DNA from: Shewanella benthica KT99
Lineage (GTDB): Bacteria > Pseudomonadota > Gammaproteobacteria > Enterobacterales > Shewanellaceae
Reading direction: 5' to 3'
Assembly: GCF_000172075.1 (NCBI RefSeq)
Contig: NZ_ABIC01000041.1
Coordinates: 1-38,996 of the forward strand
DNA: 38,996 nt
In this document: positions 1 to 9,706 of the stretch, one piece after another
Numbering within the stretch: position 1 is the stretch's first letter
Layout of the letters: every line of letters starts with the position of its first letter
Program-made: the position numbers and the translations under genes
Notes under the pieces: model-generated
Database searches by the model: none
What the model was told of the DNA's origin: nothing
The model's input: the letters and a program-made list of their open reading frames with translations, nothing else

Positions 1-59
1 AATTTATTAAAGTAGGTTGTTAACCTTCCTGCTTTAAGGTCGAATAGGAACAGAGGCTA

Positions 60-103
60 AGAGCTTCGAATCCTCACTCTTTATAAAAGAGAGTGGCCGA
101 CCA
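60..103 (+). other. tRNA-like 3' fragment at the left edge
   Basis: A T-loop-like TTCGAATCC (65-73) and a tail GTGGCCGACCA (93-103) look like the 3' end of a tRNA, most like tRNA-Pro. They are about 16 nt too far apart. The extra bases form a 6-bp hairpin (CACTCT/AGAGTG). No full cloverleaf could be drawn upstream. It is probably a decayed or interrupted tRNA end, or a spacer repeat of a tRNA cluster. Confidence 0.25.
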
Positions 104-110
104 ATTATTT

Positions 111-137
111 ATTTATCTGAAAACCAAGCAGATAAAT
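111..137 (+). other. Hairpin between tRNA-like fragment and tRNA-Arg
   Basis: ATTTATCTG (111-119) and CAGATAAAT (129-137) form a perfect 9-bp stem with a 9-nt loop. It has no T-tract, so it is more likely an RNA-processing structure in the tRNA precursor than a terminator. Confidence 0.4.
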
Positions 138-190
138 CGAAAGATACGTCTTTCAACGCTTATTCAGGATGTGATATTTTCACTTTCGAA

Positions 191-267
191 GCGCCCGTAG
201 CTCAGTTGGATAGAGCACCCGCCTTCTAAGCGGGTGGCCGCAGGTTCGAATCCTGCCGGGCGCACCA
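191..267 (+). tRNA. tRNA-Arg (anticodon TCT)
   Basis: A 77-nt cloverleaf with encoded CCA. The acceptor stem is GCGCCCG/CGGGCGC with discriminator A. The anticodon stem CCCGC/GCGGG encloses the loop CTTCTAA, giving anticodon TCT (AGA codons). The T-loop is TTCGAAT. It lies 7 nt upstream of tRNA-His, so both are probably cut from one precursor. Confidence 0.96.
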
Positions 268-274
268 TATCAGT

Positions 275-351
275 GGTGATTGTAGCTCAGTTGGTAGAGC
301 CCCGGATTGTGATTCCGGTTGTCGTGGGTTCGAGCCCCATCAGTCACCCCA
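275..351 (+). tRNA. tRNA-His (anticodon GTG)
   Basis: The extra 5' G (-1) typical of tRNA-His is encoded at 275. The acceptor stem GTGATTG/CAGTCAC contains one T-G pair. The loop TTGTGAT carries anticodon GTG, and CCA is encoded. The sequence closely follows the enterobacterial hisR tRNA. A terminator follows about 20 nt downstream. Confidence 0.96.
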
Positions 352-370
352 TTTCTTGTAGAAGAAAGTA

Positions 371-398
371 AAAAAAGCGACCTTAGGTCGCTTTTTTT
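371..398 (+). terminator. Intrinsic terminator of the tRNA operon
   Basis: The near-perfect palindrome GCGACCT/AGGTCGC is flanked by a run of A and followed by seven T. It sits just after tRNA-His and ends the tRNA transcript. Confidence 0.9.
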
Positions 399-422
399 AC
401 GCCTGTAATTCACGTTTTAAGG

Positions 423-451
423 TCGACTCTGAGATAAAGCGTGTCTATAAT
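423..451 (+). promoter_or_regulatory. Probable sigma-70 promoter of tig
   Basis: A perfect -10 TATAAT (446-451) is preceded at 17 bp by TCGACT (423-428), matching TTGACA at four of six positions. It lies between the tRNA terminator and tig and would give a 5' leader of about 150 nt. Confidence 0.5.
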
Positions 452-605
452 GTCGCGTCTTGATAATTATCAACTATGAGTGATTAGAGCCGAAATTCAG
501 TTGTGATGGGCTTTCTAGTCAGATTTTAAGATCAAGAAACGAATAATTTAATAGTTGATCCTTCGACTATTACAAAGGATGTCAGACTTATTTCGAGGTA
601 AAACA

Positions 606-1910
606 ATGCAAGTTTCTGTTGAAACAACTCAAGGCCTAGAGCGTCGCCTAACTATTTCTGTTCCTGCTGAGCAGATTGAAAAGACCGTCAATGCAGCATT
701 AAAAAGCGAAGCGAAGAAGGCTCGTCTGCCTGGTTTTCGTCCAGGTAAGGTGCCAGTTAGTGTCATTAACAAGCGTTATGGTAAGGCTATCCGTCAAGAT
801 ATCACTGGCGAAGTGATGCAGCGTAATTTCGTTGAAGCTATCGTTGCTGAGAAATTAAACCCAGCCGGCGCACCCACTTTCATACCTGGCGAGTCAAATA
901 CTGATAATTTCCAGTTTGTTGCGACTTTCGAGATCTACCCAGAAGTAGAACTAAAGGGTCTTGATGCTATCGTTGTTGAACAACCCACTGCCGAAGTCAC
1001 AGATACTGATGTTGACGCTATGATTGAAACATTGCGTAAGCAACACGCTACTTTTGCAGCTGTAGAGCGTGAAGCCGCTGACGGCGACAAGGCGATGATC
1101 GACTTCGTGGGTTCAGTTGACGGTGAAGAGTTCGAAGGTGGAAAATCTGAAAACTTCGAACTACAACTTGGTAGTGGCCGTATGATCCCAGGCTTCGAGT
1201 CTGGTGTTGAAGGTCATAAAGCGGGTGAAGAATTCGATATCGAAGTCACTTTTCCTGAAGATTATCATGCCGAAAACTTGAAAGGAAAAGTGGCTAAGTT
1301 CGTTATCACATTGAACGAAGTTCAAGCGGCTAACCTTCCAGAAGTTAACGACGAGTTTGCTAAGCTATTCGGCGTGACCGAAGGTGGTCTAGAAGCGCTT
1401 AAGGCTGAGATCAGCAAGAACATGGGTCGTGAACTTGAGCAAGCACTTAAAGCCAGTGTTAAAGAGCAAGTGCTTAAAGGTCTACTTGAGCAGAATGAAA
1501 TTAGTTTGCCTAAGTCGCTTATCGATGGCGAAGTTGAGGTTTTACGTAAGCAAGCGATGCAGCGTTTCGGTGATCAGGCTACTAACATGCCAGAACTACC
1601 TGCAGACCTATTCACTGAGCAAGCAGAACGTCGCGTAAGAGTTGGCCTACTACTTGGTGAAGTGATCAAGACTAACGAGCTAAAAGCTGAAGACGAACGT
1701 GTTCAGGCGCTTATTGCTTCTATGGCTTCGGCGTACGAAGATCCAAGTGAAGTTGTTGAACACTACAAGGATAATCAAGAGATGATGCAGAACATGCGCA
1801 ACGTCGCTCTTGAAGAGCAAGCGGTAGAATCTTTGTTAAAAACTGCCAAAGTAACTGAAAAATCAGTCAACTTTGAAGAATTTATGAACAAGTCTACACA
1901 ACAAGGCTAA
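606..1910 (+). CDS. tig: Trigger factor (ribosome-bound chaperone and prolyl isomerase)
   Basis: Trigger factor binds the ribosome near protein L23 and shields emerging chains; it also has peptidyl-prolyl isomerase activity. The 434-residue length fits the family. The N-terminal ribosome-binding domain contains the signature GFRPGK (residues 43-48). An FKBP-type isomerase domain follows at about 150-245, and a helical C-terminal chaperone domain completes it. An open frame extends upstream to a TTG at 555, but ATG 606 is chosen because it has a GAGG ribosome site 7 nt upstream and gives the family N-terminus MQVSVETT. Its position ahead of clpP-clpX-lon is conserved in gammaproteobacteria. 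A strong terminator separates it from clpP, so it is probably its own transcript. Confidence 0.97.
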   Translation: MQVSVETTQGLERRLTISVPAEQIEKTVNAALKSEAKKARLPGFRPGKVPVSVINKRYGKAIRQDITGEVMQRNFVEAIVAEKLNPAGAPTFIPGESNTDNFQFVATFEIYPEVELKGLDAIVVEQPTAEVTDTDVDAMIETLRKQHATFAAVEREAADGDKAMIDFVGSVDGEEFEGGKSENFELQLGSGRMIPGFESGVEGHKAGEEFDIEVTFPEDYHAENLKGKVAKFVITLNEVQAANLPEVNDEFAKLFGVTEGGLEALKAEISKNMGRELEQALKASVKEQVLKGLLEQNEISLPKSLIDGEVEVLRKQAMQRFGDQATNMPELPADLFTEQAERRVRVGLLLGEVIKTNELKAEDERVQALIASMASAYEDPSEVVEHYKDNQEMMQNMRNVALEEQAVESLLKTAKVTEKSVNFEEFMNKSTQQG

Positions 1911-1948
1911 GCTTAGCTTGACTTAAATGGTTGTTAACCATTTATAAT

Positions 1949-1984
1949 GGCTCGTATGAGGTTCCTCATGCGAGCCGTTTTTAT
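1949..1984 (+). terminator. Intrinsic terminator after tig
   Basis: GGCTCGTATGAG pairs with CTCATGCGAGCC (12 bp, one G-T pair) over a short loop, followed by GTTTTTATTT. It lies in the 90-bp tig-clpP gap. Confidence 0.9.
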
Positions 1985-2000
1985 TTAGGGATTATTAATA

Positions 2001-2612
2001 ATGCAAAATGCACCAGAATCAGTATTCAATGCACTAGTGCCTATGGTAGTTGAACAAACTGCCAAGGGTGAACGCTCGTACGATATCTATTCTCGCCTAT
2101 TAAAAGAGCGTATCATCTTCCTGGTTGGTCCGGTCGAAGAGCATATGGCTAACCTTGTCGTTGCACAATTACTGTTTTTGGAGTCTGAGAGCCCGGATAA
2201 GGATATTTTCCTGTATATTAATTCCCCAGGTGGCTCGGTTACTGCCGGAATGGCGATTTACGATACAATGCAATTCATCAAGCCGGATGTCAGCACTGTG
2301 TGTATCGGTCAGGCTGCGAGTATGGGGGCGTTTTTGCTCGCTGGTGGCGCAGCAGGTAAGCGTCATTGTTTACCAAACTCCAGAGTGATGATCCATCAGC
2401 CATTGGGTGGCTTTCAGGGGCAAGCTTCCGATATAGCCATTCATGCTCAGGAGATATTGGGCATTAAGGATAAGTTAAACCAGATGCTGGCTGAGCATAC
2501 GGGTCAATCGCTGGAAGTGATTGAACGCGATACGGATCGCGATAACTTTATGAGTGCCGCTCAAGCGGCTGAATATGGACTCATCGATTCTGTGATGAGT
2601 AAACAGGGCTGA
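2001..2612 (+). CDS. clpP: ATP-dependent Clp protease, proteolytic subunit ClpP
   Basis: ClpP is the serine peptidase that assembles as a double heptameric barrel and degrades proteins fed by ClpX or ClpA in the cytoplasm. At 203 residues it is normal length. The catalytic triad is visible: Ser107 in QAASMGA, His132 in MIHQPLGG and Asp181 in TDRDNFM. These are offset by ten from mature E. coli ClpP (97/122/171), consistent with a short cleaved propeptide. The start has an AGGGA-type ribosome site. clpX follows after 84 bp with no terminator visible between, so the two are probably co-transcribed. Confidence 0.97.
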   Translation: MQNAPESVFNALVPMVVEQTAKGERSYDIYSRLLKERIIFLVGPVEEHMANLVVAQLLFLESESPDKDIFLYINSPGGSVTAGMAIYDTMQFIKPDVSTVCIGQAASMGAFLLAGGAAGKRHCLPNSRVMIHQPLGGFQGQASDIAIHAQEILGIKDKLNQMLAEHTGQSLEVIERDTDRDNFMSAAQAAEYGLIDSVMSKQG

Positions 2613-2696
2613 TTTTTGTCTTTGGCTGAGCTATGCTGAGTAGTAGTGAGGCAATAAGTAGATTTAAGTAGTGCAGACAGCGCAAGAGGTAGTGTA

Positions 2697-3974
2697 ATGG
2701 GCGACAACAAAAGTACCGGTGACAGTGGGAAACTACTGTACTGCTCTTTTTGTGGAAAGAGTCAGCATGAGGTTCGTAAACTCATCGCTGGCCCTTCAGT
2801 ATATGTTTGTGATGAGTGTGTTGAACTCTGCAACGATATTATTAGGGAAGAGATCAAAGATATTTCACCGAAGCAAGATCAGGACAAGTTACCGACACCC
2901 CATGAGTTAAGAGCTCATCTGGATGATTATGTCATCGGACAAGATAAGGCAAAAAAAGTCCTCTCTGTCGCGGTATATAACCATTATAAGCGGTTAAAAA
3001 ATTCGAATCATAAAGATGGCGTGGAATTGGGCAAGAGTAATATCTTGCTTATAGGCCCAACGGGTAGTGGTAAGACGCTACTCGCCGAGACATTTGCTCG
3101 TTTCCTCGATGTGCCATTTACCATGGCCGATGCAACCACATTAACCGAGGCGGGTTATGTGGGCGAAGATGTTGAGAATATCATTCAGAAGCTGCTGCAA
3201 AAATGTGATTATGACGTCGAGAAGGCCCAGCGTGGCATTGTTTACATCGATGAGATCGATAAGATCAGCCGTAAGTCTGATAACCCATCGATCACCCGTG
3301 ATGTGTCCGGTGAAGGTGTGCAACAGGCATTACTCAAGTTGATAGAAGGCACCATCGCTTCTGTACCGCCTCAAGGAGGACGTAAGCATCCTCAGCAAGA
3401 GTTCTTACAGGTCGACACCTCTAAGATTCTGTTCATTTGTGGTGGCGCTTTTTCTGGTCTAGAGAAAGTGATTGAGCAACGTAGTCATAAAGGCAGTGGT
3501 ATTGGCTTTGGTGCTCAAATTAAAGGTGAAGACGATAAAGCCACTATCTCTGAGATCCTGATGCAGGTTGAGCCAGAGGATCTGATTAAATATGGCCTGA
3601 TCCCTGAGTTTGTCGGCCGTCTTCCTGTGCTTTCGACATTGACTGAGCTAGATGAAGAGGCCTTGGTACAAATTCTGTCTGAACCTAAGAACGCTCTGAC
3701 TAAACAGTTTGCTGCATTGTTTGAGATGGAAGGTGTAGAGCTGGAGTTCACAGAAGATGCACTGAAAGCTATCGCAGCGAAGGCGATGATGCGTAAGACC
3801 GGTGCTCGTGGATTACGCTCAATCGTCGAAGGTATCTTACTCGATATCATGTATGACCTACCTTCGTCCGATGATGTTGCTAAAGTCGTGATAGATGAAT
3901 CTGTCGTTAAAGGGGAATCAAGCCCTATACTCATCTATGAGAATAGCGAGCCCAAGGCTGCGGGCGCAGAGTAA
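2697..3974 (+). CDS. clpX: ATP-dependent Clp protease, ATPase subunit ClpX
   Basis: ClpX is the AAA+ unfoldase that recognises tagged or regulatory substrates and threads them into ClpP. At 425 residues the layout is complete. The N-terminal zinc-binding domain has Cys16, Cys19, Cys38 and Cys41. Walker A is GPTGSGKT (120-127), the pore loop GYVG is at 153-156, Walker B with DEID is around 181-189, and the IGF loop that docks on ClpP is at 269-271. The sensor-2 sequence GARGLRS lies near the C-terminus. It lies downstream of clpP, as in most proteobacteria, and is closed by a terminator. Confidence 0.97.
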   Translation: MGDNKSTGDSGKLLYCSFCGKSQHEVRKLIAGPSVYVCDECVELCNDIIREEIKDISPKQDQDKLPTPHELRAHLDDYVIGQDKAKKVLSVAVYNHYKRLKNSNHKDGVELGKSNILLIGPTGSGKTLLAETFARFLDVPFTMADATTLTEAGYVGEDVENIIQKLLQKCDYDVEKAQRGIVYIDEIDKISRKSDNPSITRDVSGEGVQQALLKLIEGTIASVPPQGGRKHPQQEFLQVDTSKILFICGGAFSGLEKVIEQRSHKGSGIGFGAQIKGEDDKATISEILMQVEPEDLIKYGLIPEFVGRLPVLSTLTELDEEALVQILSEPKNALTKQFAALFEMEGVELEFTEDALKAIAAKAMMRKTGARGLRSIVEGILLDIMYDLPSSDDVAKVVIDESVVKGESSPILIYENSEPKAAGAE

Positions 3975-4003
3975 GTTTCTCAGAAACAGACTCATAAGAA
4001 TTG

Positions 4004-4030
4004 AAAGGGAGCCCATATGGCTCCTTTTTT
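4004..4030 (+). terminator. Intrinsic terminator after clpX
   Basis: GGGAGCC/GGCTCC form a stem over a CATAT loop, with A-rich 5' flank and six T after it. It separates clpPX from lon. Confidence 0.85.
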
Positions 4031-4061
4031 ATTCGCTCAGTTTATATATTTGTTGTTAGCC

Positions 4062-4092
4062 ATTGAAACCAATCAATTCATCCCAATATAAT
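4062..4092 (+). promoter_or_regulatory. Promoter of lon with overlapping sigma-32 and sigma-70 elements
   Basis: TTGAAA (4063-4068) is followed after 13 nt by CCCAATAT (4082-4089), resembling the heat-shock sigma-32 pattern TTGAAA...CCCCATNT. The same TTGAAA lies 18 bp from a perfect TATAAT (4087-4092), a sigma-70 promoter. lon is a known sigma-32 target in E. coli, so the dual reading is plausible. It is inferred from motifs only. Confidence 0.5.
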
Positions 4093-4123
4093 CATTAGTA
4101 TTATCATCAAACGGAATCGAGCT

Positions 4124-6481
4124 ATGACACAAGAGAGTGAAGCGCGAATCGAACTACCCGTACTGCCACTGAGAGATGTGGTGGTATATCCCCATATGGT
4201 AATTCCGTTATTCGTAGGACGGGAAAAATCTATTCGTTGCCTGGAATCGGCGATGGAGCAAGACAAACAAATTATTTTGGTTGCCCAGCGAGATGCTGAG
4301 CTCGATGACCCAAGCATTGATGACATTTTTGAAGTGGGTACAGTCGCTTCAATTTTACAGTTATTGAAGTTACCCGATGGCACAGTCAAAGTGCTGGTTG
4401 AAGGTGGCAAACGTGCACACATCGAGAAATATTCAGACGAGGAATCTTTCTTCGTCGCCACAGCTCGATACCTGGAATCTGAGCCCATGGCTGAGAAAGA
4501 GGAAGAGGCGTTAGTTCGTTCTGCCGTTAGCCAGTTTGAGGGCTACATCAAGCTGAATAAGAAGATCCCACCTGAGGTGTTAACCTCACTGTCAGGGATC
4601 GAAGAAGCCGCACGTCTTGCCGATACCATGGCGGCGCATATGCCGCTTAAGCTCGAAGATAAGCAATCTGTGCTTGAGATGGTCGATGTTGCCGAGCGCC
4701 TCGAGTATCTGATGGCCATGATGGAGTCCGAAATCGACCTGCTACAGGTTGAGAAGCGGATCCGTTCTCGAGTCAAGAAGCAGATGGAGAAGAGTCAGCG
4801 TGAGTATTACCTCAACGAGCAGATGAAGGCGATTCAAAAAGAGTTGGGAGACATCGATGAGTCTCATGATGAATTTGAAACCTTAGCCAAGAAGATTGAA
4901 GAGGCTAAGATGCCGCAGGAAGCCAAAGAGAAGGCGACCTCTGAGCTGAACAAACTTAAGATGATGTCGCCCATGTCGGCAGAAGCAACCGTCGTTCGTA
5001 GCTATGTCGATTGGATGATCTCAGTGCCTTGGCATAAACGCTCCAAGATCAAACGCGATCTAGCCAAGGCTCAAGACGTACTGGATGCAGATCATTTTGG
5101 TTTAGAAAAAGTCAAAGAACGCATTTTAGAGTACTTGGCGGTTCAAAGCCGAGTCAAGCAGCTTAAAGGTCCAATTCTTTGTTTAGTGGGACCTCCAGGC
5201 GTGGGTAAAACCTCATTAGGTCAGTCTATTGCTAGGGCAACCGGGCGCAAGTATATTCGCGTCGCCTTGGGTGGCGTACGTGATGAGGCCGAGATCCGTG
5301 GCCATCGTCGTACTTATATTGGCTCTATGCCAGGCAAAGTCATCCAGAAAATGGCTAAAGCCGGGGTTAAAAACCCGCTGTTTCTGCTCGATGAGATTGA
5401 TAAGATGAGCAGCGATATGCGTGGCGATCCTGCGTCGGCTCTGTTAGAGGTGCTAGATCCTGAGCAGAACTCGGCCTTTAGTGATCACTATTTAGAAGTG
5501 GATTACGATCTGTCTGATGTGATGTTTGTTGCGACCTCTAATTCGATGAATATCCCGGGTCCACTGCTTGACCGTATGGAAGTCATTCGTCTCTCGGGTT
5601 ACACCGAAGATGAGAAACTTAATATCGCTAAGAAACACTTGTTGCCCAAGCAGATAGAACGTAACGGCCTTAAACTCAAAGAAGTGACAGTTCATGATAG
5701 TGCCATCATAGGTATCATTCGTTATTACACTCGTGAAGCGGGTGTGAGATCACTCGAACGTGAGTTATCTAAGATCTGTCGTAAAGTGGTTAAGCGTATC
5801 TTGCTCGACAAGACGCTTAAGCATGTGGATGTGGATCAGGATAACCTTAAATCATTTTTGGGTGTGCAGCGTTGTGACTATGGTAGAGCCGAGTCCAATA
5901 ACCAGATCGGTCAAGTGACTGGGTTGGCATGGACGGAAGTGGGTGGTGACTTGCTCACTATTGAGGCCACTTCGGTACCAGGTAAAGGTAAGCTAAGTTA
6001 CACAGGTTCACTCGGCGATGTCATGCAGGAGTCAATTCAGGCTGCGATGACAGTGGTCAGAGCTCGCGCCGAACAGTTAGGCATCAATCCTGATTTCTAT
6101 GAGAAACGTGATATCCATGTTCATGTTCCAGAAGGGGCAACACCGAAAGATGGGCCTTCGGCTGGTGCGGCTATGTGTACCGCTTTGGTTTCTAGCCTAA
6201 CGGGAAATCCGGTACGTGCCGATGTTGCCATGACAGGTGAAATTACCCTGCGTGGTGAGGTATTGCCTATCGGTGGATTGAAGGAAAAATTGCTTGCTGC
6301 CCATCGTGGTGGAACCAAAATAGTGTTGATTCCAAAGGACAATGAACGAGATTTGGAAGAGATCCCTGCCAACGTCATCGCCGACTTGAAAATTTATCCA
6401 GTACGCTGGATCGATGAAGTATTAAAATTGGCATTAGAGCGGCCCATTGAAGGCTTCGAAGTCGTTAAAAACACGAGTTAA
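4124..6481 (+). CDS. lon: ATP-dependent protease Lon
   Basis: Lon is a cytoplasmic AAA+ serine protease that removes damaged proteins and unstable regulators. It is 785 residues and collinear with E. coli Lon. The N-terminal substrate-binding domain begins with [15 protein letters not shown]. Walker A is GPPGVGKT (356-363) and Walker [10 protein letters not shown] (419-427). The protease domain has the catalytic dyad Ser679 (in KDGPSAGAA) and Lys722 (in LKEKLLA), at the same numbers as in E. coli. The gene stands alone between the clpX terminator and its own terminator, with a heat-shock-like promoter upstream. Confidence 0.97.
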   Translation: MTQESEARIELPVLPLRDVVVYPHMVIPLFVGREKSIRCLESAMEQDKQIILVAQRDAELDDPSIDDIFEVGTVASILQLLKLPDGTVKVLVEGGKRAHIEKYSDEESFFVATARYLESEPMAEKEEEALVRSAVSQFEGYIKLNKKIPPEVLTSLSGIEEAARLADTMAAHMPLKLEDKQSVLEMVDVAERLEYLMAMMESEIDLLQVEKRIRSRVKKQMEKSQREYYLNEQMKAIQKELGDIDESHDEFETLAKKIEEAKMPQEAKEKATSELNKLKMMSPMSAEATVVRSYVDWMISVPWHKRSKIKRDLAKAQDVLDADHFGLEKVKERILEYLAVQSRVKQLKGPILCLVGPPGVGKTSLGQSIARATGRKYIRVALGGVRDEAEIRGHRRTYIGSMPGKVIQKMAKAGVKNPLFLLDEIDKMSSDMRGDPASALLEVLDPEQNSAFSDHYLEVDYDLSDVMFVATSNSMNIPGPLLDRMEVIRLSGYTEDEKLNIAKKHLLPKQIERNGLKLKEVTVHDSAIIGIIRYYTREAGVRSLERELSKICRKVVKRILLDKTLKHVDVDQDNLKSFLGVQRCDYGRAESNNQIGQVTGLAWTEVGGDLLTIEATSVPGKGKLSYTGSLGDVMQESIQAAMTVVRARAEQLGINPDFYEKRDIHVHVPEGATPKDGPSAGAAMCTALVSSLTGNPVRADVAMTGEITLRGEVLPIGGLKEKLLAAHRGGTKIVLIPKDNERDLEEIPANVIADLKIYPVRWIDEVLKLALERPIEGFEVVKNTS

Positions 6482-6492
6482 CGCAAAAAATT

Positions 6493-6530
6493 GCCCCTTT
6501 GTAGTAAAAAACTGCAAAAAGGGGCTTTTT
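6493..6530 (+). terminator. Intrinsic terminator after lon
   Basis: GCCCCTTTGTAGT pairs with ACTGCAAAAAGGGGC with small mismatches, followed by TTTTT. It starts 12 nt after the lon stop codon. Confidence 0.85.
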
Positions 6531-6644
6531 AAACTCGCCAGCTGTGGTAGCCTAGGTTCGTGGGTAGCCCATTCTTCTCAAGCCCTTATGGCAACTGGTT
6601 TTGAGCTATATCCAATTATATTTATCTTGCTTTTCCTACCGAGT

Positions 6645-6673
6645 TTGAGTTGTAGATTCAAGCTTGTTATAAA
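6645..6673 (+). promoter_or_regulatory. Probable sigma-70 promoter of hupB
   Basis: TTGAGT (6645-6650) and TATAAA (6668-6673) are spaced by exactly 17 bp, about 65 bp upstream of the hupB start. The 6531-6739 stretch holds no other convincing feature. Confidence 0.5.
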
Positions 6674-6739
6674 AGCCACCGCAGACCGCTTTAGCGAAGG
6701 ATTTGGTTGCGGTGCAAAAATCACATTCAAGGGGATGAC

Positions 6740-7012
6740 ATGAACAAATCTGAACTAATCGAGAAAATCGCTACTGGTGCTGACATTTCTAAAGCGGCTG
6801 CTGGCCGTGCATTAGATTCTTTCATCGGCGCAGTCACTGACAGCCTTAAAAATGGCGATAAGATTTCTCTTGTTGGTTTTGGTACTTTTGAAGTGCGTCA
6901 ACGTGCTGAGCGTACTGGTCGCAACCCACAGACGGGTGCAGAGATTAAGATTGCTGCAGCAAATATTCCTGCTTTCAAAGCAGGTAAAGCTCTGAAAGAC
7001 GCTGTGAACTAA
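6740..7012 (+). CDS. hupB: DNA-binding protein HU-beta
   Basis: HU is a nucleoid protein that bends and compacts DNA as a dimer. The product is 90 residues, the normal HU length. It has the N-terminus [11 protein letters not shown], the central [19 protein letters not shown], and the arm sequence RNPQTG that inserts into the DNA minor groove. The frame is open further upstream, but ATG 6740 has the strong ribosome site AAGGGGAT (6729-6736) and gives the family N-terminus. The lon-hupB-ppiD order matches E. coli. Two terminators follow. Confidence 0.97.
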   Translation: MNKSELIEKIATGADISKAAAGRALDSFIGAVTDSLKNGDKISLVGFGTFEVRQRAERTGRNPQTGAEIKIAAANIPAFKAGKALKDAVN

Positions 7013-7059
7013 GATCGGTTTTACCACTCTTTTTCTTTAAAGAGCTTCGTAATAGATAG

Positions 7060-7081
7060 GCACTGCTTAAGCGGTGCTTTT
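7060..7081 (+). terminator. First terminator after hupB
   Basis: GCACTGC/GCGGTGC (one T-G pair) over a TTAA loop, followed by TTTT. Confidence 0.75.
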
Positions 7082-7141
7082 ACGAATATTGAGTATGACA
7101 GGCATTAAGTAGCATAGGTTGCTAATGACCTCAAGTTTACG

Positions 7142-7175
7142 AAAAGGCGCATCTCAAACGTGATGCGCCTTTTTA
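7142..7175 (+). terminator. Second terminator between hupB and ppiD
   Basis: AAAAGGCGCATC pairs with GATGCGCCTTTT over an 8-nt loop, with a T-rich tract after it. Together with the hairpin at 7060 this insulates the highly expressed hupB from ppiD. Confidence 0.85.
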
Positions 7176-7204
7176 TTTTTTAATCGCAACGAGCGAGAGA
7201 ACAG

Positions 7205-9070
7205 ATGTTAGAGAAGATTCGCGAAGCCTCACAGGGCGTGATTGCAAAAAGCATTCTGGTACTAGTAATATTTTCCTTTGCATTTTCTGGAGTAAGTAGT
7301 TACTTAGGGTCATCGACAGAGGCAGCCGCTGCCACCGTTAATGGTGAAGAGATCAGTGAGTCAGCCTTGGAACAGGCCTACCAAAGTGAACGTGCTCGAT
7401 TAGAGCAACAACTGGGTGAAATGTTCCAAGCGTTAGCCGCAGATGATACTTATCTGGCAAGTGTAAAGCAAAGCGTGTTAGAACGTTTGGTCGCAGAAAA
7501 GTTACTCGATCAAAGCGCCACTGAACTTGGTCTACGAGTGTCAGATCAGCAGATTAAGAATGCCATCATGACTGAGCCGGCATTTCAGACCGATGGCCAA
7601 TTCGATAACGACCGTTATCTCGCCATCTTGCGTCAGTTAGGCTATCAGGCTAATACGTTCAGAAACATGATGCGTACCGACATGACCCGCCGTCAACTGG
7701 TTGCTTCTCTGGTCGGTTCTGAATTCGTGCTTCCAGGTGAAATCAGTTACCTAGCCGGTATTCAAGGGCAGACCCGCGATATTCGTTACCATATTGTTGA
7801 TGCAAGCCCATTTGTAGCCGATGTAGAAGTGACCGATGAACAGGCGCAATCATTTTTTGATGCGAACCTTGCACAATTCATGAGTCCTGAGACTCTGAGT
7901 CTCGAATACATTGAGCTTAATGCTACTGATATGGCTAACGATGTGACTGTGACTGATGCAGAGGCTCAAGCCTATTATGATGAGAATAAGCAGCAGTATC
8001 TAAAGGCTGAGAAACGCCTCGCGGCGCACATCCTGATTAATCTTGGTGATGATGAGTCGGCATCAAAAGCTAAAGCCGAGGCTATCTATGCCAAGCTTCA
8101 AGCGGGTGACGATTTTGCTCAGCTTGCTAAAACCGAGTCCGAAGACACCTTTAGTGGCGAGCAGGGTGGTCAATTAGATTGGTTTGAACAAGGCGTCATG
8201 GAACTCGCTTTCGATGATGTGCTTTATTCACTGTCAAAAGGTTCATATTCGACCGTGGTGAAGACAAGTTTTGGTTACCATATCATCAAGCTACTCGACA
8301 TCCAGCCTGAGGTTGAAGCACCCTTTGTCGATGTGAAAGATAAGATTATCGCTCAGCTTAAAGATAAGGCAGCGGTCGACACTTATTATGGTTTGCAGCA
8401 GACACTTGCCGACGTGACCTATGAAGTGCCTGATACCTTGAGTGAAGCGGCGAGCGAGCTTGGAGTCGAGGTGATGACTTCTCCCGTGTTTACTCGCACT
8501 AATGCACCAGCACCATTCGATAATTCTGATGTGTTGAAGGCGGCTTTCTCTACCAACGTACTGTTCGATAGAATGAACAGCGATGTGATAGAGATAGATG
8601 CTAACCATGCCATGGTCATCCGCATCAAGTCGCATACTGCAGCGGGCACTGTCGATTTTACTAAGGTAAAAGCCGCTATTGTTGAGCGTTTGAAGCAGGA
8701 GCAAGCTAACGAAGTGGCTCGTGATAAGGCTCAAACATTAATGAGCTCTTTCAATGATGCTGAGTCGAGCACTGAGTTTGTGACTAAGACAAACCTTGGA
8801 CGTTTCGAACAAGGTATCGATGCCGCTATCACCAGCAAGGCGTTTCAGATGGCGCAACCTGCAGATTCTGCGGTTGTCGATACTGTTGCCCTCGCCAATG
8901 GTTATGCCGTTATCGTGTTAGATAAGGTGAATGCAGCTGAAGGTATCGATGACAACTTGCTGAGTGCTCTCAAGCAACGTCTGAGCGCACAATACAGTGA
9001 AGGTGATTACCGAGCCATGATTGCGATATTAAAAGCCAAAGCCGACGTGGTATACAGCTCTGCACAGTAA
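7205..9070 (+). CDS. ppiD: Periplasmic folding chaperone PpiD (parvulin-like)
   Basis: PpiD is an inner-membrane-anchored periplasmic chaperone near the Sec translocon that assists newly exported proteins. It is 621 residues, close to E. coli PpiD (623). The N-terminus MLEKIREASQG is followed by one membrane anchor (about residues 13-34). SurA-like helical segments come next. A parvulin/rotamase domain spans about 268-365 (AAHILINL, FAQLAKTESED, GGQLDWF, SFGYHIIKL). A further C-terminal helical region completes it. Its place after hupB is conserved. A terminator lies 31 nt after the stop codon, so the accessory region beyond it is not part of this transcript. Confidence 0.95.
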   Translation: MLEKIREASQGVIAKSILVLVIFSFAFSGVSSYLGSSTEAAAATVNGEEISESALEQAYQSERARLEQQLGEMFQALAADDTYLASVKQSVLERLVAEKLLDQSATELGLRVSDQQIKNAIMTEPAFQTDGQFDNDRYLAILRQLGYQANTFRNMMRTDMTRRQLVASLVGSEFVLPGEISYLAGIQGQTRDIRYHIVDASPFVADVEVTDEQAQSFFDANLAQFMSPETLSLEYIELNATDMANDVTVTDAEAQAYYDENKQQYLKAEKRLAAHILINLGDDESASKAKAEAIYAKLQAGDDFAQLAKTESEDTFSGEQGGQLDWFEQGVMELAFDDVLYSLSKGSYSTVVKTSFGYHIIKLLDIQPEVEAPFVDVKDKIIAQLKDKAAVDTYYGLQQTLADVTYEVPDTLSEAASELGVEVMTSPVFTRTNAPAPFDNSDVLKAAFSTNVLFDRMNSDVIEIDANHAMVIRIKSHTAAGTVDFTKVKAAIVERLKQEQANEVARDKAQTLMSSFNDAESSTEFVTKTNLGRFEQGIDAAITSKAFQMAQPADSAVVDTVALANGYAVIVLDKVNAAEGIDDNLLSALKQRLSAQYSEGDYRAMIAILKAKADVVYSSAQ

Positions 9071-9101
9071 TGAACGCATGGTGAGTGTATTCACTTAAAT
9101 T

Positions 9102-9128
9102 AAAGGTCAGCAATAGCTGACCTTTTTT
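9102..9128 (+). terminator. Intrinsic terminator after ppiD
   Basis: AAAGGTCAGC pairs with GCTGACCTTT over AATA, followed by T. The hairpin is symmetric and could also stop minus-strand transcription from the repeat region beyond. Confidence 0.9.
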
Positions 9129-9149
9129 ATGACCATTCATTAAAGATAG

Positions 9150-9520
9150 GCCAGGGCCAAAGAGGTTCCCTACCTCTTCTTGGCATTTCCTACATCCTTG
9201 TAGGTCAGATGGTATAAATCTTCGTTATGTCTGGCCATAAATGTTCCATTCATTTATTGGCATTTCCGCCATCAAAGTTTACTAGCCTTCGAATGAAGGC
9301 TTAATACATTTTCTGATTATCTTCTGGCTTAGTTCATGTTGGGTTGTGTGTTTATAATTTTATGCGTCATTGTTATCTACCGCCTGGCCGGCGAGGCATG
9401 TGCACTCTTTATTTTGAGAAGGTTCTGCGAGACGCCGCAAGCACGTCCTTGTGGGCTCTGCGGTTTCAAACCACGGCCAGTTCAGTATCCTTGCCTCTTG
9501 TTCGAAGCTGCATCTACACT
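9150..9520 (-). repeat. Intergenic hairpin repeat, GGA loops on the minus strand (copy 1)
   Basis: The 9129-9706 gap holds no convincing protein gene; two short frames on the plus strand look like chance openings. Read on the minus strand, several hairpins expose GGA: AGAGGT-AGGGA-ACCTCT (9161-9177), CCTACA-AGGA-TGTAGG (9189-9204), TGGC-GGAAAT-GCCA (9258-9271), and CACA-AGGA-CGTG inside a CCGCA/TGCGG outer stem (about 9435-9462). The block 9428-9475 matches the reverse complement of 12396-12443 at 43 of 48 positions. A GGA-free 7-bp hairpin lies at 9284-9301. Transcription is not shown; this could be an anonymous repeat or a CsrA-binding RNA. Confidence 0.55.
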
Positions 9521-9706
9521 GAGGTTTTCACAAGCAGCCTATCTCTTCAATTTAGGTTTATTGCTAGGCTTCGTAGCTCATCTCTGCCCCTTTGTGCGTT
9601 AGCGCAGATCCTTAAGCACATTTGAGTATTCTTTTTTTGCAATACAAGAATTAATGGAAAGGCAAAACGCAAGACCTGAACCCAGCAAATCTCACCGTTG
9701 CCTTAT

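Noticed and set aside
6447..6743. 98-codon frame spanning the lon end, its terminator and the hupB leader
   Set aside because: It passes through the lon terminator and the hupB promoter and has no protein-like features.
9336..9625. Two overlapping plus-strand open frames of about 90 codons
   Set aside because: They lie in the hairpin repeat, lack convincing ribosome sites and have cysteine- and leucine-rich compositions typical of chance translation. The similarity to the frame at 12245-12439 reflects the shared DNA repeat.
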